From Pseudomonas sp. NKUCC02_KPG (GTDB lineage Bacteria > Pseudomonadota > Gammaproteobacteria > Pseudomonadales > Pseudomonadaceae): a DNA stretch of 64,000 nt. Below the pieces are notes generated by a model that was given only the letters and a program-made list of their open reading frames with translations, did not search any database and was not told the DNA's origin. Where the stretch lies: NCBI RefSeq assembly GCF_019345465.1, contig NZ_JAHKRC010000012.1, forward strand, positions 62,001 to 126,000, in the 5' to 3' direction. Of this stretch, positions 18,484-27,170 are shown piece by piece. The number at the start of each line of letters is the position of its first letter. Position 1 is the first letter of the stretch. The translations under genes were made by a program, and so were the position numbers.

Positions 18484-19290
18484 TTATTCCAGCACCGTCA
18501 CCGGCATCCCGACTTCCAGCACGCCACTGCCATCATTCACCAGGTTCTGACCGAACATGATGCCGTCTTCCTGCTTGCGATAAGTCATCAGGGTCGCCAA
18601 CGGTTCACGCTGCTCATCACGCACACCGGTGTGCGGGTCGATGGTGGTCAGGATGCAGCGCGAGCAGGACTTGACCAGGCGAAACTCGACATCACCAATG
18701 CGAATGCGCTTCCAGCCGTCTTCGGCAAAGGCTTCGCTGCCTTCGATCACCAGATTGGGCCGAAAACGCAGCATATCCAGAGGGCGTCCCACCTTGTGTG
18801 AAATGTCATCCAGCGACGCCTGACCAATCAGCAAGAGCGGGTAGCCATCTGCAAACGCGACCTTGTCATCATCACGGCCATAGCCGGCCTCAGTGGTACG
18901 TGCACGCTCCAGTGGTACATGCACCAGGCGCACTGGCTTTTCGATAAAGCGGCTTAACCAATCGGCGGCGGCATCGCCCGCATCCGGCACCCGCAAGGTG
19001 TCACGCCAGATGGTGACGCCACGCAGGCCGGTGTCGACATCCGGCACCGCCACGTCCAGTGCTTCAAAGCCCCGCGCGTTCAGGGTCAAGCCACCCGAAG
19101 CGTTCCAGAGTGCCGAAAGCTGGCTCATTTTGGGGTCGGTGCGCTGGGTAAGAAAACGCCCGCTGGCTTGATCCACCAGCATCCAGCGCCGATCACCGAC
19201 CAGCCCCAGCTTGTCCAGCCGGGCCTGAGGCAGGCTTTCGCCCTTGCCGGACTTAAGTGGAAAACGATAAAGCGCGCTTAGACGCAGCAT
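18484..19290 (-). CDS. MOSC domain protein (YcbX type, without ferredoxin domain)
   Basis: 268 residues with an N-terminal MOSC beta-barrel (LSALYRFPLKSGKGESL) and the MOSC core carrying RFRPNLVIEG and the conserved cysteine region SCSRCILTTIDP. YcbX-type proteins bind molybdenum cofactor and reduce N-hydroxylated compounds together with partner redox proteins. Unlike E. coli YcbX, no C-terminal 2Fe-2S ferredoxin domain is present. Moco-synthesis genes moeA, moaB and mobA lie 4-6 kb away. Confidence 0.88.
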   Translation of the reverse strand: MLRLSALYRFPLKSGKGESLPQARLDKLGLVGDRRWMLVDQASGRFLTQRTDPKMSQLSALWNASGGLTLNARGFEALDVAVPDVDTGLRGVTIWRDTLRVPDAGDAAADWLSRFIEKPVRLVHVPLERARTTEAGYGRDDDKVAFADGYPLLLIGQASLDDISHKVGRPLDMLRFRPNLVIEGSEAFAEDGWKRIRIGDVEFRLVKSCSRCILTTIDPHTGVRDEQREPLATLMTYRKQEDGIMFGQNLVNDGSGVLEVGMPVTVLE

Positions 19291-19361
19291 GGCTCATGCT
19301 CCCTGCAAGGTAAAAAAAGCCACAGTATACGAGCAGATCACCCATGAAAAGACACAAGGTT

Positions 19362-20297
19362 TCACGCAGAGACTTGATCCAGTATCAAGCGCTGGCGGAC
19401 AACATCCACCAGTTTGTCCGGCTGAAATTTGGACAGGAAGTTGTCGCAACCCACCTTTTTCACCATCGACTCATTGAAGCTGCCTGACAGAGAGGTGTGC
19501 AGCACCACATACAAATCTCGCAAACGCGGGTCGTTTCGGATCTCGGTGGTCAGACGGTAACCGTCCATTTCCGGCATTTCGGCATCGGTGAAAATCATCA
19601 GCAACTTGTCAGTCATGACCTGGCCGGTGTCGGCCCAGCCCTTGAGCATGTTCAGGGCCTTGAGGCCATCGCTGGCGATGTGCATCTTGATCCCCAACTG
19701 CGAAAGCGTTTCGCGCAGCTGGGCCAAGGCGACACTGGAATCGTCGACCAGCAGCACTTCTCGTCCGCGTACCTGTTCGAAGATGGGATCGGCCAGCTTC
19801 TCCCGTGAGACTTTGGCGTTGTAAGGCACAATTTCGGCCAGGACCTTTTCCACGTCGATGATCTCGACCAGTTGTTCCTCGACCTTGCTGATGGCGGTCA
19901 GATAATGGCTGCGCCCGGCACTGGCGGGCGGCGGCAGAATGGCCTCCCAGTTCATGTTGACGATGCGATCAACCCCGCCCACCAAAAACGCCTGCACCGA
20001 GCGGTTGTACTCGGTCACGATAATGGTGCTGTCCGGGCCGGGCACCAGGGCACGCATGCCAATCGCCCGGGAAAGGTCGATCACCGGAAGGGTCTTGCCC
20101 CGCAGGTTGACCACGCCACACACATGGGGATGGCGATGTGGCATGAGCGTCAGTTTGGGTAGCTGCAGGACTTCTTGCACCTTGAACACGTTGATCGCGA
20201 ACAACTGCCGACCGGCCAGACGAAACATAAGAAGCTCCAGCCGGTTTGCACCCACCAACTGAGTGCGCTGGTCTACCGTATCGAGAATGCCGGCCAT
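19362..20297 (-). CDS. cheV: Chemotaxis protein CheV (CheW-receiver fusion)
   Basis: 311 residues: an N-terminal CheW-like coupling domain (about 10-155, with HVCGVVNLRGKTLPVIDL) and a C-terminal receiver (about 175-300) with the acidic pair in VLLVDDSSVA, the phospho-acceptor Asp in IFTDAEMPEMDGY and the Lys in FLSKFQPDKL. CheV proteins couple chemoreceptors to CheA, and phosphorylation of the receiver tunes the coupling. No other chemotaxis genes are nearby, so it is an orphan. Several CheV paralogues are usual in pseudomonads. Confidence 0.93.
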   Translation of the reverse strand: MAGILDTVDQRTQLVGANRLELLMFRLAGRQLFAINVFKVQEVLQLPKLTLMPHRHPHVCGVVNLRGKTLPVIDLSRAIGMRALVPGPDSTIIVTEYNRSVQAFLVGGVDRIVNMNWEAILPPPASAGRSHYLTAISKVEEQLVEIIDVEKVLAEIVPYNAKVSREKLADPIFEQVRGREVLLVDDSSVALAQLRETLSQLGIKMHIASDGLKALNMLKGWADTGQVMTDKLLMIFTDAEMPEMDGYRLTTEIRNDPRLRDLYVVLHTSLSGSFNESMVKKVGCDNFLSKFQPDKLVDVVRQRLILDQVSA

Positions 20298-20388
20298 GAG
20301 TGACTCCTGAGCGTGGGGACTTGATGACTGACGTTATCGGCCGGACTCCCGGAAACTTGATATTGGATAGCCATCAACTAACCCGCAG

Positions 20389-21285
20389 TCACTCACTGCC
20401 CAGCAAAGGCGAGCCCTCGGGCAAGTGAACCTTCAATGCACCATTGCGCACGGTAAAGCGCATGGCATCACCTTCCAGCGGCTCGCCATCGAGATTCATC
20501 GAGAGGCCTTCGGCAGCCTTGATTTCAACCCAGGGCAAACGCGCCCGGACAAACAGGTTATCCAGCCCCCAACCCTCAGCCATCAGGCTTTTCAGGGTGC
20601 CTACGATTTCCTGGGGGGCAGGCAAAATACTGATATCCAGCATGCCATCATCGGCCAGGGCATCAGGGCACAGCATTTGCCCGCCTCCCGCCTGGCGACC
20701 GTTGCCAATCCCAAGCGCCAGCAGCTCGCCTTTCCAGTGAAAGTCCGGCCCCTGCAACTCGGCGTAGGCGGCATGCAGCTCACTGAAGCGCGTCAGCCCG
20801 GTAAACAGATAGGCCGCGCCGCCCAGTACCTTTTTCAGATCCTCCGAGGTGTTGGCCGTCACCTGACTGCCAAAGCCCCCCGTGGCCATGTTCAAAAACA
20901 ATTGACCACCCACTTCGCCCAGATCAACGGCCCGGGCTGGCACATTGAGCAAGGCCAGGGCTTCGCTCGGCTCAAGCGACACGCCCGCCGCCCGCGCAAA
21001 ATCATTGGCCGTGCCTAAAGGCAACGGCACCAGACTGGCCTCGGTATCGGCCAGCGCCATGGCCTCACAAATATCACGCAATGTGCCATCGCCACCGCCC
21101 GCAATCAGATGGGTATAACCCGCATCCAGCGCCTCGTGCACCAAACGCTGGGCGTCCCCGGCTTCCCATGTCAGGCGTACCGCCAATTCCCACCCGGCCG
21201 CACGCTGCTGCTCAACGGCCGCCCGCACCTCTTCATTGAGCGCTTGCTTGCCATGCAGAATCAAAAACGCCTTACCTGCACTCAT
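20389..21285 (-). CDS. YegS-type lipid kinase (diacylglycerol kinase fold)
   Basis: 298 residues; the first half is the DAGK catalytic fold with LIAGGGDGTLRDICEAM (nucleotide-binding GGDGT) and PLGTANDFARAAG. The family phosphorylates lipids; E. coli YegS acts on phosphatidylglycerol in vitro. The start at 21285 (MSAGKAFLILHGKQ) matches family length, while in-frame sequence up to 21453 would add 56 Cys-rich residues. Divergent from the GDP-mannose gene with about 160 bp between. The substrate in this organism is unknown. Confidence 0.88.
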   Translation of the reverse strand: MSAGKAFLILHGKQALNEEVRAAVEQQRAAGWELAVRLTWEAGDAQRLVHEALDAGYTHLIAGGGDGTLRDICEAMALADTEASLVPLPLGTANDFARAAGVSLEPSEALALLNVPARAVDLGEVGGQLFLNMATGGFGSQVTANTSEDLKKVLGGAAYLFTGLTRFSELHAAYAELQGPDFHWKGELLALGIGNGRQAGGGQMLCPDALADDGMLDISILPAPQEIVGTLKSLMAEGWGLDNLFVRARLPWVEIKAAEGLSMNLDGEPLEGDAMRFTVRNGALKVHLPEGSPLLGSE

Positions 21286-21443
21286 GTTCCATCCCTCGAC
21301 AAATTCGGTCCGATAGCTTGGACAACAGCCTTGCAAGAACGACTCATGTACCCGCGATTTAACCTCCACGGGTCGATCAAAGCCGCATAACCCGTCAGAC
21401 TTCACCCTCTGACAGCAATCCAATGATTCTAGAGGCGTTTTGA

Positions 21444-22892
21444 ATGAGCACACTCGTTCCCTGCATCATCGCCGGTGGCGCTGGCACCCGGCTGTGGCCG
21501 GTGTCACGAGAGGCCATGCCAAAGCCCTTCATGTGCTTGCCGGATGGCGAGAGCTTGCTGCAGAAGACCTTCAATCGCGCAATCGGACTGCGCGACGTGA
21601 ACCAGTTGCTGACCGTCACCAACCGGGACGTGTTTTTCCGCACCCTAGACGATTATCGTCCACTGAACAACGCAGGCCTGGAGCTGGACTTTATCCTCGA
21701 GCCCTTTGGCCGCAACACCGCCCCGGCCATCGCTGCTGCCGCGCTGCACGTTGCCCGGCGTTACGGCGAAGACGCCCAACTGCTGGTGCTGCCCGCCGAC
21801 CACCTGATTACCGATAATGCCGCCTTCAGCCAGGCGGTAGACCGCGCCCGGCAACTGGCCGACCAGGGCTGGCTGGTGACCTTTGGCATTTTGCCAACCC
21901 GGGCTGAAACCGGCTTTGGCTATATCGAAAAAGGCCAGAAGCTGGGCAGCGACGGCTACAAAGTCGAGCGGTTTGTTGAAAAGCCTGAAGCACAGGCGGC
22001 CCAGGACTACCTCGAGGGCGGGCTGCATCTATGGAACAGCGGCATGTTTTGCTTGCGCGTCGACAGTGTGCTGCGCGAATTCAAGACTCACGCCCCCCAT
22101 GTTCTGGCTGCAGTGATCAACTGCCTCGAGCACAGCCAGGTGTTCCAGGGTAAACAGCAGCGCCATCTGGAACTGGATAGCCAGAGCTTTGCCCTGGTGC
22201 CCGATATATCCATCGACTACGCACTGATGGAGCACTCGCAAAAAGTCGCCGTAGTGCCCTGCCAGTTGGGCTGGAGCGATATCGGCTCATGGGAGGCGGT
22301 ACGTGAATTGAGCCCGGCAGATGCCAATGGCAACCAGTGCAATGGCGAAAACGTGCTGCACGATGTACACAACTGCTACATCGATTCGCCCAAGCGCCTG
22401 GTGGGCGGGGTCGGTCTCAATGACCTGATCATTATCGACACGCCGGATGCGCTGCTCGTCGCCGATGCCAGGCGCAGCCAGGACGTCAGGCACATCGCCC
22501 AGGCGCTCAAGCTTCAGGGCCACGATGCTTATCGTCTGCACCGTACAGTGACCCGTCCATGGGGCACTTACACCGTGCTGGAGGAAGGGCCGGGGTTCAA
22601 GATCAAGCGCATCGTGGTCAAGCCTCAGGCCGCACTGTCATTGCAGGTCCATCAACAACGCAGCGAACACTGGATCGTGGTCAGCGGCACGGCGCAGGTG
22701 ACTAATGGCGACCTTGATTTCGTCCTCGGCATCAACGAGTCCACCCTGATCAACCCCGGCAGCCCTCATCGACTGAGCAACGCAGGAGAACATGATCTGG
22801 TGATGATCGAAGTGCAAAGCGGCGCGTATGTGGGCGAAGACGATATCGTGCGCCTGACTGATATTTATGGGCGAGCGCCCCTCGCTGAATGA
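21444..22892 (+). CDS. Mannose-1-phosphate guanylyltransferase / mannose-6-phosphate isomerase
   Basis: Bifunctional AlgA/PslB/WbpW-type enzyme that supplies GDP-mannose for polysaccharides. It has 482 residues. The N-terminal nucleotidyltransferase has the signature GGAGTRLWPVSR (residues 11-22) and the active-site RFVEKPEA. The C-terminal cupin isomerase has the metal site QVHQQRSEHW and GSPHRLSN. It stands alone, not in an alginate, Psl or O-antigen cluster, so the polymer it serves cannot be read and no paralogue-specific symbol is given. Confidence 0.92.
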   Translation: MSTLVPCIIAGGAGTRLWPVSREAMPKPFMCLPDGESLLQKTFNRAIGLRDVNQLLTVTNRDVFFRTLDDYRPLNNAGLELDFILEPFGRNTAPAIAAAALHVARRYGEDAQLLVLPADHLITDNAAFSQAVDRARQLADQGWLVTFGILPTRAETGFGYIEKGQKLGSDGYKVERFVEKPEAQAAQDYLEGGLHLWNSGMFCLRVDSVLREFKTHAPHVLAAVINCLEHSQVFQGKQQRHLELDSQSFALVPDISIDYALMEHSQKVAVVPCQLGWSDIGSWEAVRELSPADANGNQCNGENVLHDVHNCYIDSPKRLVGGVGLNDLIIIDTPDALLVADARRSQDVRHIAQALKLQGHDAYRLHRTVTRPWGTYTVLEEGPGFKIKRIVVKPQAALSLQVHQQRSEHWIVVSGTAQVTNGDLDFVLGINESTLINPGSPHRLSNAGEHDLVMIEVQSGAYVGEDDIVRLTDIYGRAPLAE

Positions 22893-22900
22893 CTCGACTG

Positions 22901-22956
22901 TGTAGCCGCTGGCGCAGGCTGCGATAAGGATCGAAGGGCCTTCGTCAGCGGCTACA
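22901..22956. repeat. Short family-B inverted-repeat element
   Basis: TGTAGCCGCTG (22901-22911) is exactly mirrored by CAGCGGCTACA (22946-22956) around GCGCAGGCTGCGATAAGGATC. It shares the outer ends of the longer elements at 18312 and 48333 and lies in the gap between convergent genes. Confidence 0.75.
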
Positions 22957-22967
22957 GCACGCCAGGC

Positions 22968-24194
22968 TTACCCCAGCACTTCACTCAACGGGATAAACCC
23001 CACCCAGTCGCCTTCAACCAAGGTACGTTCCTCAAGGACTTCCACCAGGCCCTCGGCCCATGCTGCGCTGCGCAAAACCCCCGAACTCTGGTTTTTGTAG
23101 ATCACCGCACGCCCCTGCTCCAACCGTGCGCGCAAGTATTCGCGGCGATTGCCCGGCTTGGGCCAGACGAACCCGGCAGGCACCTGGAATTTCAGTGGTT
23201 CGACGGCTTGCACGCCCTGAAGGCGCAACAGGTACGGCCGTGCCAGCAGCGCGAACGTCACCAGAGTCGACGCAGGATTGCCCGGCAAGCCGATCACCGG
23301 CACACCGCGAAAATGTCCGCAGGTCAGGGGTTTGCCCGGTTTTATTGCCAGCTTCCACAAGGCCAGCTCGCCCTCTTCGCGAAGCGCAATACCTAAAAAG
23401 TCCGCCTCGCCCACCGACACTCCGCCCGTGGAAAGAATCAGGTCGACCGCCCCCAACTCACCCAGGCGCTGACGGGTTGCAGGCAAGTCATCAGGCAAAA
23501 TACCCCCATCGACCACTTCGCAGCCCAGTCGCGTGAGCCAGCTGCACAGCAACACGCGGTTGCTGTTGTAGATTTGCCCCGGCCCCAACGGCTGGCCCGG
23601 CTCGATCAACTCATCGCCCGTGGACAACACCGCGACTTTGACCCGACGAATCACGTCCAGTGCTGCGCATCCCAAGGACGCTGCCAGGCCCTGCTCAATC
23701 GGCCCCAAGCGCGTGCCTGCAGGCAGGACGACCTCACCAACGGTGGTTTCCTGCCCCTGAGGACGAATGTTCTGACCTGTACGCAAGGCATGGGTAAAAA
23801 CCACTCGACCGTCGGCCTGGACCTGGGCGTTTTCCTGCATCTCGACGCAGTCCGCACCCGCTGGCATCGGTGCGCCGGTAAAGATCCGTGCACAGGTCCC
23901 AGGAGCCAGTGGTTCGGGGGCCGCACCGGCAAAAATACGCTGGCTGACCGTTAGCGGCTCGCCCGACCAATCCGCCACATTCAGGGCATACCCGTCCATG
24001 GCGCTGTTGGGCCACGGCGGCAGGTCAAGGCTTGAGATCAGGTCATGGGCCAGCACCCGGCCTTCGCTCGCCGCCAGAAGAACCGACTCGGTGTCGCGGA
24101 TCGGCGCAGCTTCTGCCAGCGCCAGCAGGCGCGCCAACGCCACTTCGACAGGCATCAGCTCGCCCGTACGACCCGGCTTACCCACGGGTGTCAC
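22968..24194 (-). CDS. moeA: Molybdopterin molybdenumtransferase MoeA
   Basis: Inserts molybdate into adenylylated molybdopterin to form active cofactor. The length is 408 residues with the GTG start at 24194, which overlaps moaB by 17 bp; an ATG at 24155 (MPVEVALARLL) is the alternative and gives 395 residues. Signatures: PPWPNSAMDGYAL, RIFTGAPMPAGADCVEMQE, the MogA-like VLSTGDELIEPG and STGGVSVGEADFLG, and PGKPLTCGHFRGVPVIGLPGNPAS. Operon with moaB; mobA is divergent. Confidence 0.95.
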   Translation of the reverse strand: MTPVGKPGRTGELMPVEVALARLLALAEAAPIRDTESVLLAASEGRVLAHDLISSLDLPPWPNSAMDGYALNVADWSGEPLTVSQRIFAGAAPEPLAPGTCARIFTGAPMPAGADCVEMQENAQVQADGRVVFTHALRTGQNIRPQGQETTVGEVVLPAGTRLGPIEQGLAASLGCAALDVIRRVKVAVLSTGDELIEPGQPLGPGQIYNSNRVLLCSWLTRLGCEVVDGGILPDDLPATRQRLGELGAVDLILSTGGVSVGEADFLGIALREEGELALWKLAIKPGKPLTCGHFRGVPVIGLPGNPASTLVTFALLARPYLLRLQGVQAVEPLKFQVPAGFVWPKPGNRREYLRARLEQGRAVIYKNQSSGVLRSAAWAEGLVEVLEERTLVEGDWVGFIPLSEVLG

Positions 24195-24717
24195 AGGCCG
24201 GCGCCTGCTTCAAATGGGCGACGAAGTTGCACGGGCGATGACGGGAATCCAGTTGCTCGGCCAAAATCCCGTCCCAACCGGTGCGTACCGCATTGGTCGA
24301 ACCCGGCAGGCAGCACACCAGCGTGCCGTTGGCCAGACCGGCCAGGGCCCTGGATTGCACGGTCGAAGTGCCGATATCGGCCACCGAGATTTGACGGAAC
24401 AACTCGCCAAAGCCATCAACCTGTTTATCCAGCAAGCAGCTCACGGCTTCTGGCGTGCTGTCGCGGGCGGTAAACCCGGTGCCGCCGGTAATCAGCACCA
24501 CTTGCACCTCATCTTCGGCAATCCAGGTGGCGACCTGGGCGCGAATTTTATACAGGTCATCCTTGAGCAATACCCGCGCCGCCAGGGTGTGCCCGGCATC
24601 GCTCAGGCGATCGACAAAGACTTGGCCAGAGGTATCGGTTTCGAGGGTTCGGGTGTCACTAACCGTCAGAACAGCGATGTTCAAAGGTACGAAAGGTGCA
24701 TCAACCTTGGCTTTCAT
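24178..24717 (-). CDS. moaB: Molybdenum cofactor biosynthesis protein MoaB
   Basis: MogA/MoaB-fold protein proposed to adenylylate molybdopterin before MoeA acts. 179 residues from MKAKVDAPFV; upstream in-frame sequence up to 24966 lies opposite mobA and is not coding. Motifs: NIAVLTVSDTRTLETDTSG, LITGGTGFTARDSTPEA and LPGSTNAVRTGWDGI. The stop overlaps the moeA GTG start, pointing to translational coupling. The ribosome-binding site is weak. Confidence 0.94.
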   Translation of the reverse strand: MKAKVDAPFVPLNIAVLTVSDTRTLETDTSGQVFVDRLSDAGHTLAARVLLKDDLYKIRAQVATWIAEDEVQVVLITGGTGFTARDSTPEAVSCLLDKQVDGFGELFRQISVADIGTSTVQSRALAGLANGTLVCCLPGSTNAVRTGWDGILAEQLDSRHRPCNFVAHLKQAPACDTRG

Positions 24718-24795
24718 AGACGAGGTCCAGTTGTAGGATAAACAGCCCGGTGTTATATCACAGCCCTTCTTTTCGCTGGTTGTGCGGAGTACCGG

Positions 24796-25365
24796 ATGAG
24801 CCTGTTTCAATGCTCCATTTTGCTGCTGGCGGGGGGGCGCGGCCAGCGCATGGGCGGCCAGGACAAAGGGCTGGTGACGTGGCGGGGCCAGCCGCTGATC
24901 GAGTTCGCGCAGCGCCTCGCAAGACCGCTGAGCGATGACCTGATCATTTCGTGCAATCGCAACCACGAGCTATACGCACCCTACGCCGATCAACTGGTCA
25001 GTGATGGCAATGATGACTTTGACGGACCTCTGGCAGGGATACGCGCGGGACTGGCCGCGGCCCGGAACACACACATGCTGGTGCTGCCCTGTGACGTACC
25101 AAACATTGACAGCGATTTGCTCGTTGCCCTGCTTGACGCAGCCCGCCAGCACCCTGAGCAACCGGCGATGGTGCGCCACGGCGAACAGTGGGAGCCGCTG
25201 CTGTGTGTAATCCCGACTGCACTGGCGCCTGCCTTCGAAGCCGCCTGGCAGGCGGGTGAGCGCAGTCCGCGAAAAATAATGCTTCAGCTCAATGCACAGG
25301 CCTGGCAATGCGCCGAAAATGATCCCCGACTGATCAATTTCAACACCCCGGATTTACTGGAATAA
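24796..25365 (+). CDS. mobA: Molybdenum cofactor guanylyltransferase MobA
   Basis: Attaches GMP to molybdopterin to form the guanine dinucleotide cofactor used by DMSO-reductase-family enzymes. 189 residues, with the nucleotide-binding LLAGGRGQRMGGQDKGLV at the N-terminus, then DGPLAGIRAGL and LPCDVPNID. ATG 24796 has GGAG at 24786-24789. It is divergent from moaB-moeA, with only 78 bp between the starts, so the two promoters probably face each other. Confidence 0.95.
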   Translation: MSLFQCSILLLAGGRGQRMGGQDKGLVTWRGQPLIEFAQRLARPLSDDLIISCNRNHELYAPYADQLVSDGNDDFDGPLAGIRAGLAAARNTHMLVLPCDVPNIDSDLLVALLDAARQHPEQPAMVRHGEQWEPLLCVIPTALAPAFEAAWQAGERSPRKIMLQLNAQAWQCAENDPRLINFNTPDLLE

Positions 25366-25469
25366 ACCGCGCAGGCGTCTGCCAGACACTAGTAATGGAA
25401 CTTGCAGACGATGTATACGTCTCAGGGACAGTAATCCATAACAGCACATTCACTTGTTGGAGATACACC

Positions 25470-25691
25470 ATGACTCACCGGACTCTCGCCGCCCTGATGC
25501 TTGCTGCTGGCCTGGCTGCCCTTGCTGGCTGCTCTTCGCCTTCAGTGATCACACTTAACGACGGCCGTGAAATCCAGACAGTCGATGCGCCAAAGTACGA
25601 TGATGCCTCGGGTTTCTATCAGTTCGAGCAATTGGACGGCAAAAAAACCCGCATCAACAAAGACCAGATTCGCACCGTTAAAGAGCTGTAA
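25470..25691 (+). CDS. Small YgdI/YgdR-type lipoprotein
   Basis: 73 residues. The signal MTHRTLAALMLAAGLAALAG ends in the lipobox LAGC (Cys21), and the mature part is a small SH3-like DUF903 domain (SVITLNDGREIQTVDAPKYD ... INKDQIRTVKEL). It should be an outer- or inner-membrane lipoprotein of unknown function; pseudomonads have several. GGAG is seven bases before the ATG. A short hairpin follows at 25702-25725. Confidence 0.9.
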   Translation: MTHRTLAALMLAAGLAALAGCSSPSVITLNDGREIQTVDAPKYDDASGFYQFEQLDGKKTRINKDQIRTVKEL

Positions 25692-25701
25692 TCCGGCTTT
25701 G

Positions 25702-25725
25702 GGGGAGCGAGCAGGCTCGCTCCCC
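25702..25725. repeat. REP-derived hairpin, possibly a terminator
   Basis: GGGGAGCGAG (25702-25711) pairs with CTCGCTCCCC (25716-25725) over a four-base loop. The sequence resembles one REP arm folded on itself. There is no T-tract, so termination is only possible. Confidence 0.55.
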
Positions 25726-25765
25726 ACCTTTCGTGAACCGCATTCCCCTTGTGCGGATTCTGTTA

Positions 25766-26656
25766 TTACCAGTCCAGCGTGATCCGGCTCTCGAAAAAAC
25801 GCGCCTCACCCGTCAGCGGGTCTGCAAAGCGCAAGCTCTGGGCCAACAGTTTTAGCGGATTGGCATAGTCATCGACGGCGTCCTTGATCACGTCAGGGTA
25901 AAACGGATCATTGCAGATCCCTGCCCCCAGGGCCGCCATGTGCACCCGCAACTGATGCTTCTTTCCTGTCACGGGATACAGCGCGTAGCGCCACAAATCA
26001 CCCTTTTTCTCACAGATATCGACCAAGGTTTCAGTGTTGCTGACGCCCTGCCCTTCTTGCATGCGGAAAAAGGGTTCGCCTTCCACCAAGCGGCTTTTGT
26101 GCACGCGCGGTAGCTCCAGATCAGGCAAGGCCCGAGCAATTGCCTCGTAACGCTTTTCGATTTTACGCGTGGGAAACAACGACTGATACGCCGAGCGAGT
26201 CTCAGGGTTGGCCGAAAACAGCACCAGGCCTGCCGTGTGCCGGTCTATCCGGTGCAGGGGGACCAGATGAGGGTTATCCAGGGTTCGAATCAAGCGTCGC
26301 AACAGCGTTTGCTCAACATATTCGCCCGCAGGGGTCACCGGTAGAAAGTGCGGTTTATCCGCGACAACCAGATGCTCATCGGCATACAGGATGGTTTCCT
26401 GCACGGGGATCGGCGTTTCGTTAGGCACTTCGCGAAAGTAGTGAATGCGCAGCCCTTCCTTGTAGGCCAGTTGCGGACTGATCGGCGCTCCATTGGCATC
26501 CAGTACCCGGCCACGGGCAATCCGGTCGAGCCACTGATCGCGGCTGATGGCTCGAAAGTGCTCACACAGGCAGTCGAGCACCGTGAGCCAACTACCCGGC
26601 GGCAGGTACAAAGTGCTGGCTTGATGCTCGGCGGCGTTGAAAGGCTGGGGCGACAT
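25766..26656 (-). CDS. RluA-family pseudouridine synthase
   Basis: 296 residues with an N-terminal S4-like part (residues 20-75) and the catalytic RluA core: VADKPHFLPVTP, then PLHRIDRHTAGLVLF with the catalytic Asp in HRIDRHTAG, and a C-terminal PVTGKKHQLRVHMAALG. The family converts uridine to pseudouridine in rRNA or tRNA. Which site this member modifies cannot be told from the sequence; it is closer to single-gene RluA-like proteins than to RluC or RluD with long S4 domains. Confidence 0.87.
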   Translation of the reverse strand: MSPQPFNAAEHQASTLYLPPGSWLTVLDCLCEHFRAISRDQWLDRIARGRVLDANGAPISPQLAYKEGLRIHYFREVPNETPIPVQETILYADEHLVVADKPHFLPVTPAGEYVEQTLLRRLIRTLDNPHLVPLHRIDRHTAGLVLFSANPETRSAYQSLFPTRKIEKRYEAIARALPDLELPRVHKSRLVEGEPFFRMQEGQGVSNTETLVDICEKKGDLWRYALYPVTGKKHQLRVHMAALGAGICNDPFYPDVIKDAVDDYANPLKLLAQSLRFADPLTGEARFFESRITLDW

Positions 26657-26723
26657 AGAAACACTCAGGCGATAAATGCAGCTGGCGATTATCGCGCAAA
26701 GACCCGGTGAACCCCATCAGGAT

Positions 26724-26960
26724 TTATCCGAGAAAGCTCACCACCTGCTCGGTATCAAACGGCCAGCCCAGCTCTTGGCCAGTATCGACCCGGCGCAATA
26801 CGGGGATCAGAAGACCGTAGGTTTCAAACAACGCATCGCTGTCGGCGATATCGACCAGCTCGACCATCAGCCCATGTTCAACCAAAGGCATTAGAATCGC
26901 TTCGGCCAGCTCACACAGATGACAGCCCAGGGTGCCGAACAATTGACATTCGGGAGGCAT
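26724..26960 (-). CDS. Glutaredoxin-like thiol protein (DUF836 type)
   Basis: 78 residues with a thioredoxin-like fold and the redox pair CHLC in LFGTLGCHLCELAEA, followed by VELVDIADSDALFETYG and the cis-Pro segment IPVLRR. It probably acts as a cytoplasmic disulfide reductase or metallo-thiol protein of unknown target. Starts at 26960 and 26990 are both possible; the first begins directly at the fold (MPPECQLFG). Confidence 0.82.
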   Translation of the reverse strand: MPPECQLFGTLGCHLCELAEAILMPLVEHGLMVELVDIADSDALFETYGLLIPVLRRVDTGQELGWPFDTEQVVSFLG

Positions 26961-27170
26961 AAATAACGACCTGAGGAATAAAGTGCTCATCTTAAGAGCC
27001 TTGCCCGAAGACGTCGACCTGCAGCCGGCACCACCAGTCACTTGGCTGGCCTGGCAATACAATCGCTCTGTTGCAATCCTTGCGACTACGCTTGACCCAC
27101 ATCAGCGCCATCCCTTCTCAATTACCGGATGCTCGCGGCTTTTTTACTCGATCTGACAGGGAAGACTTTC

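Noticed and set aside
20389..21453. A longer lipid-kinase reading with 56 extra N-terminal residues
   Set aside because: The extra part is Cys-rich and not related to the family, and the ATG at 21285 fits the fold start.
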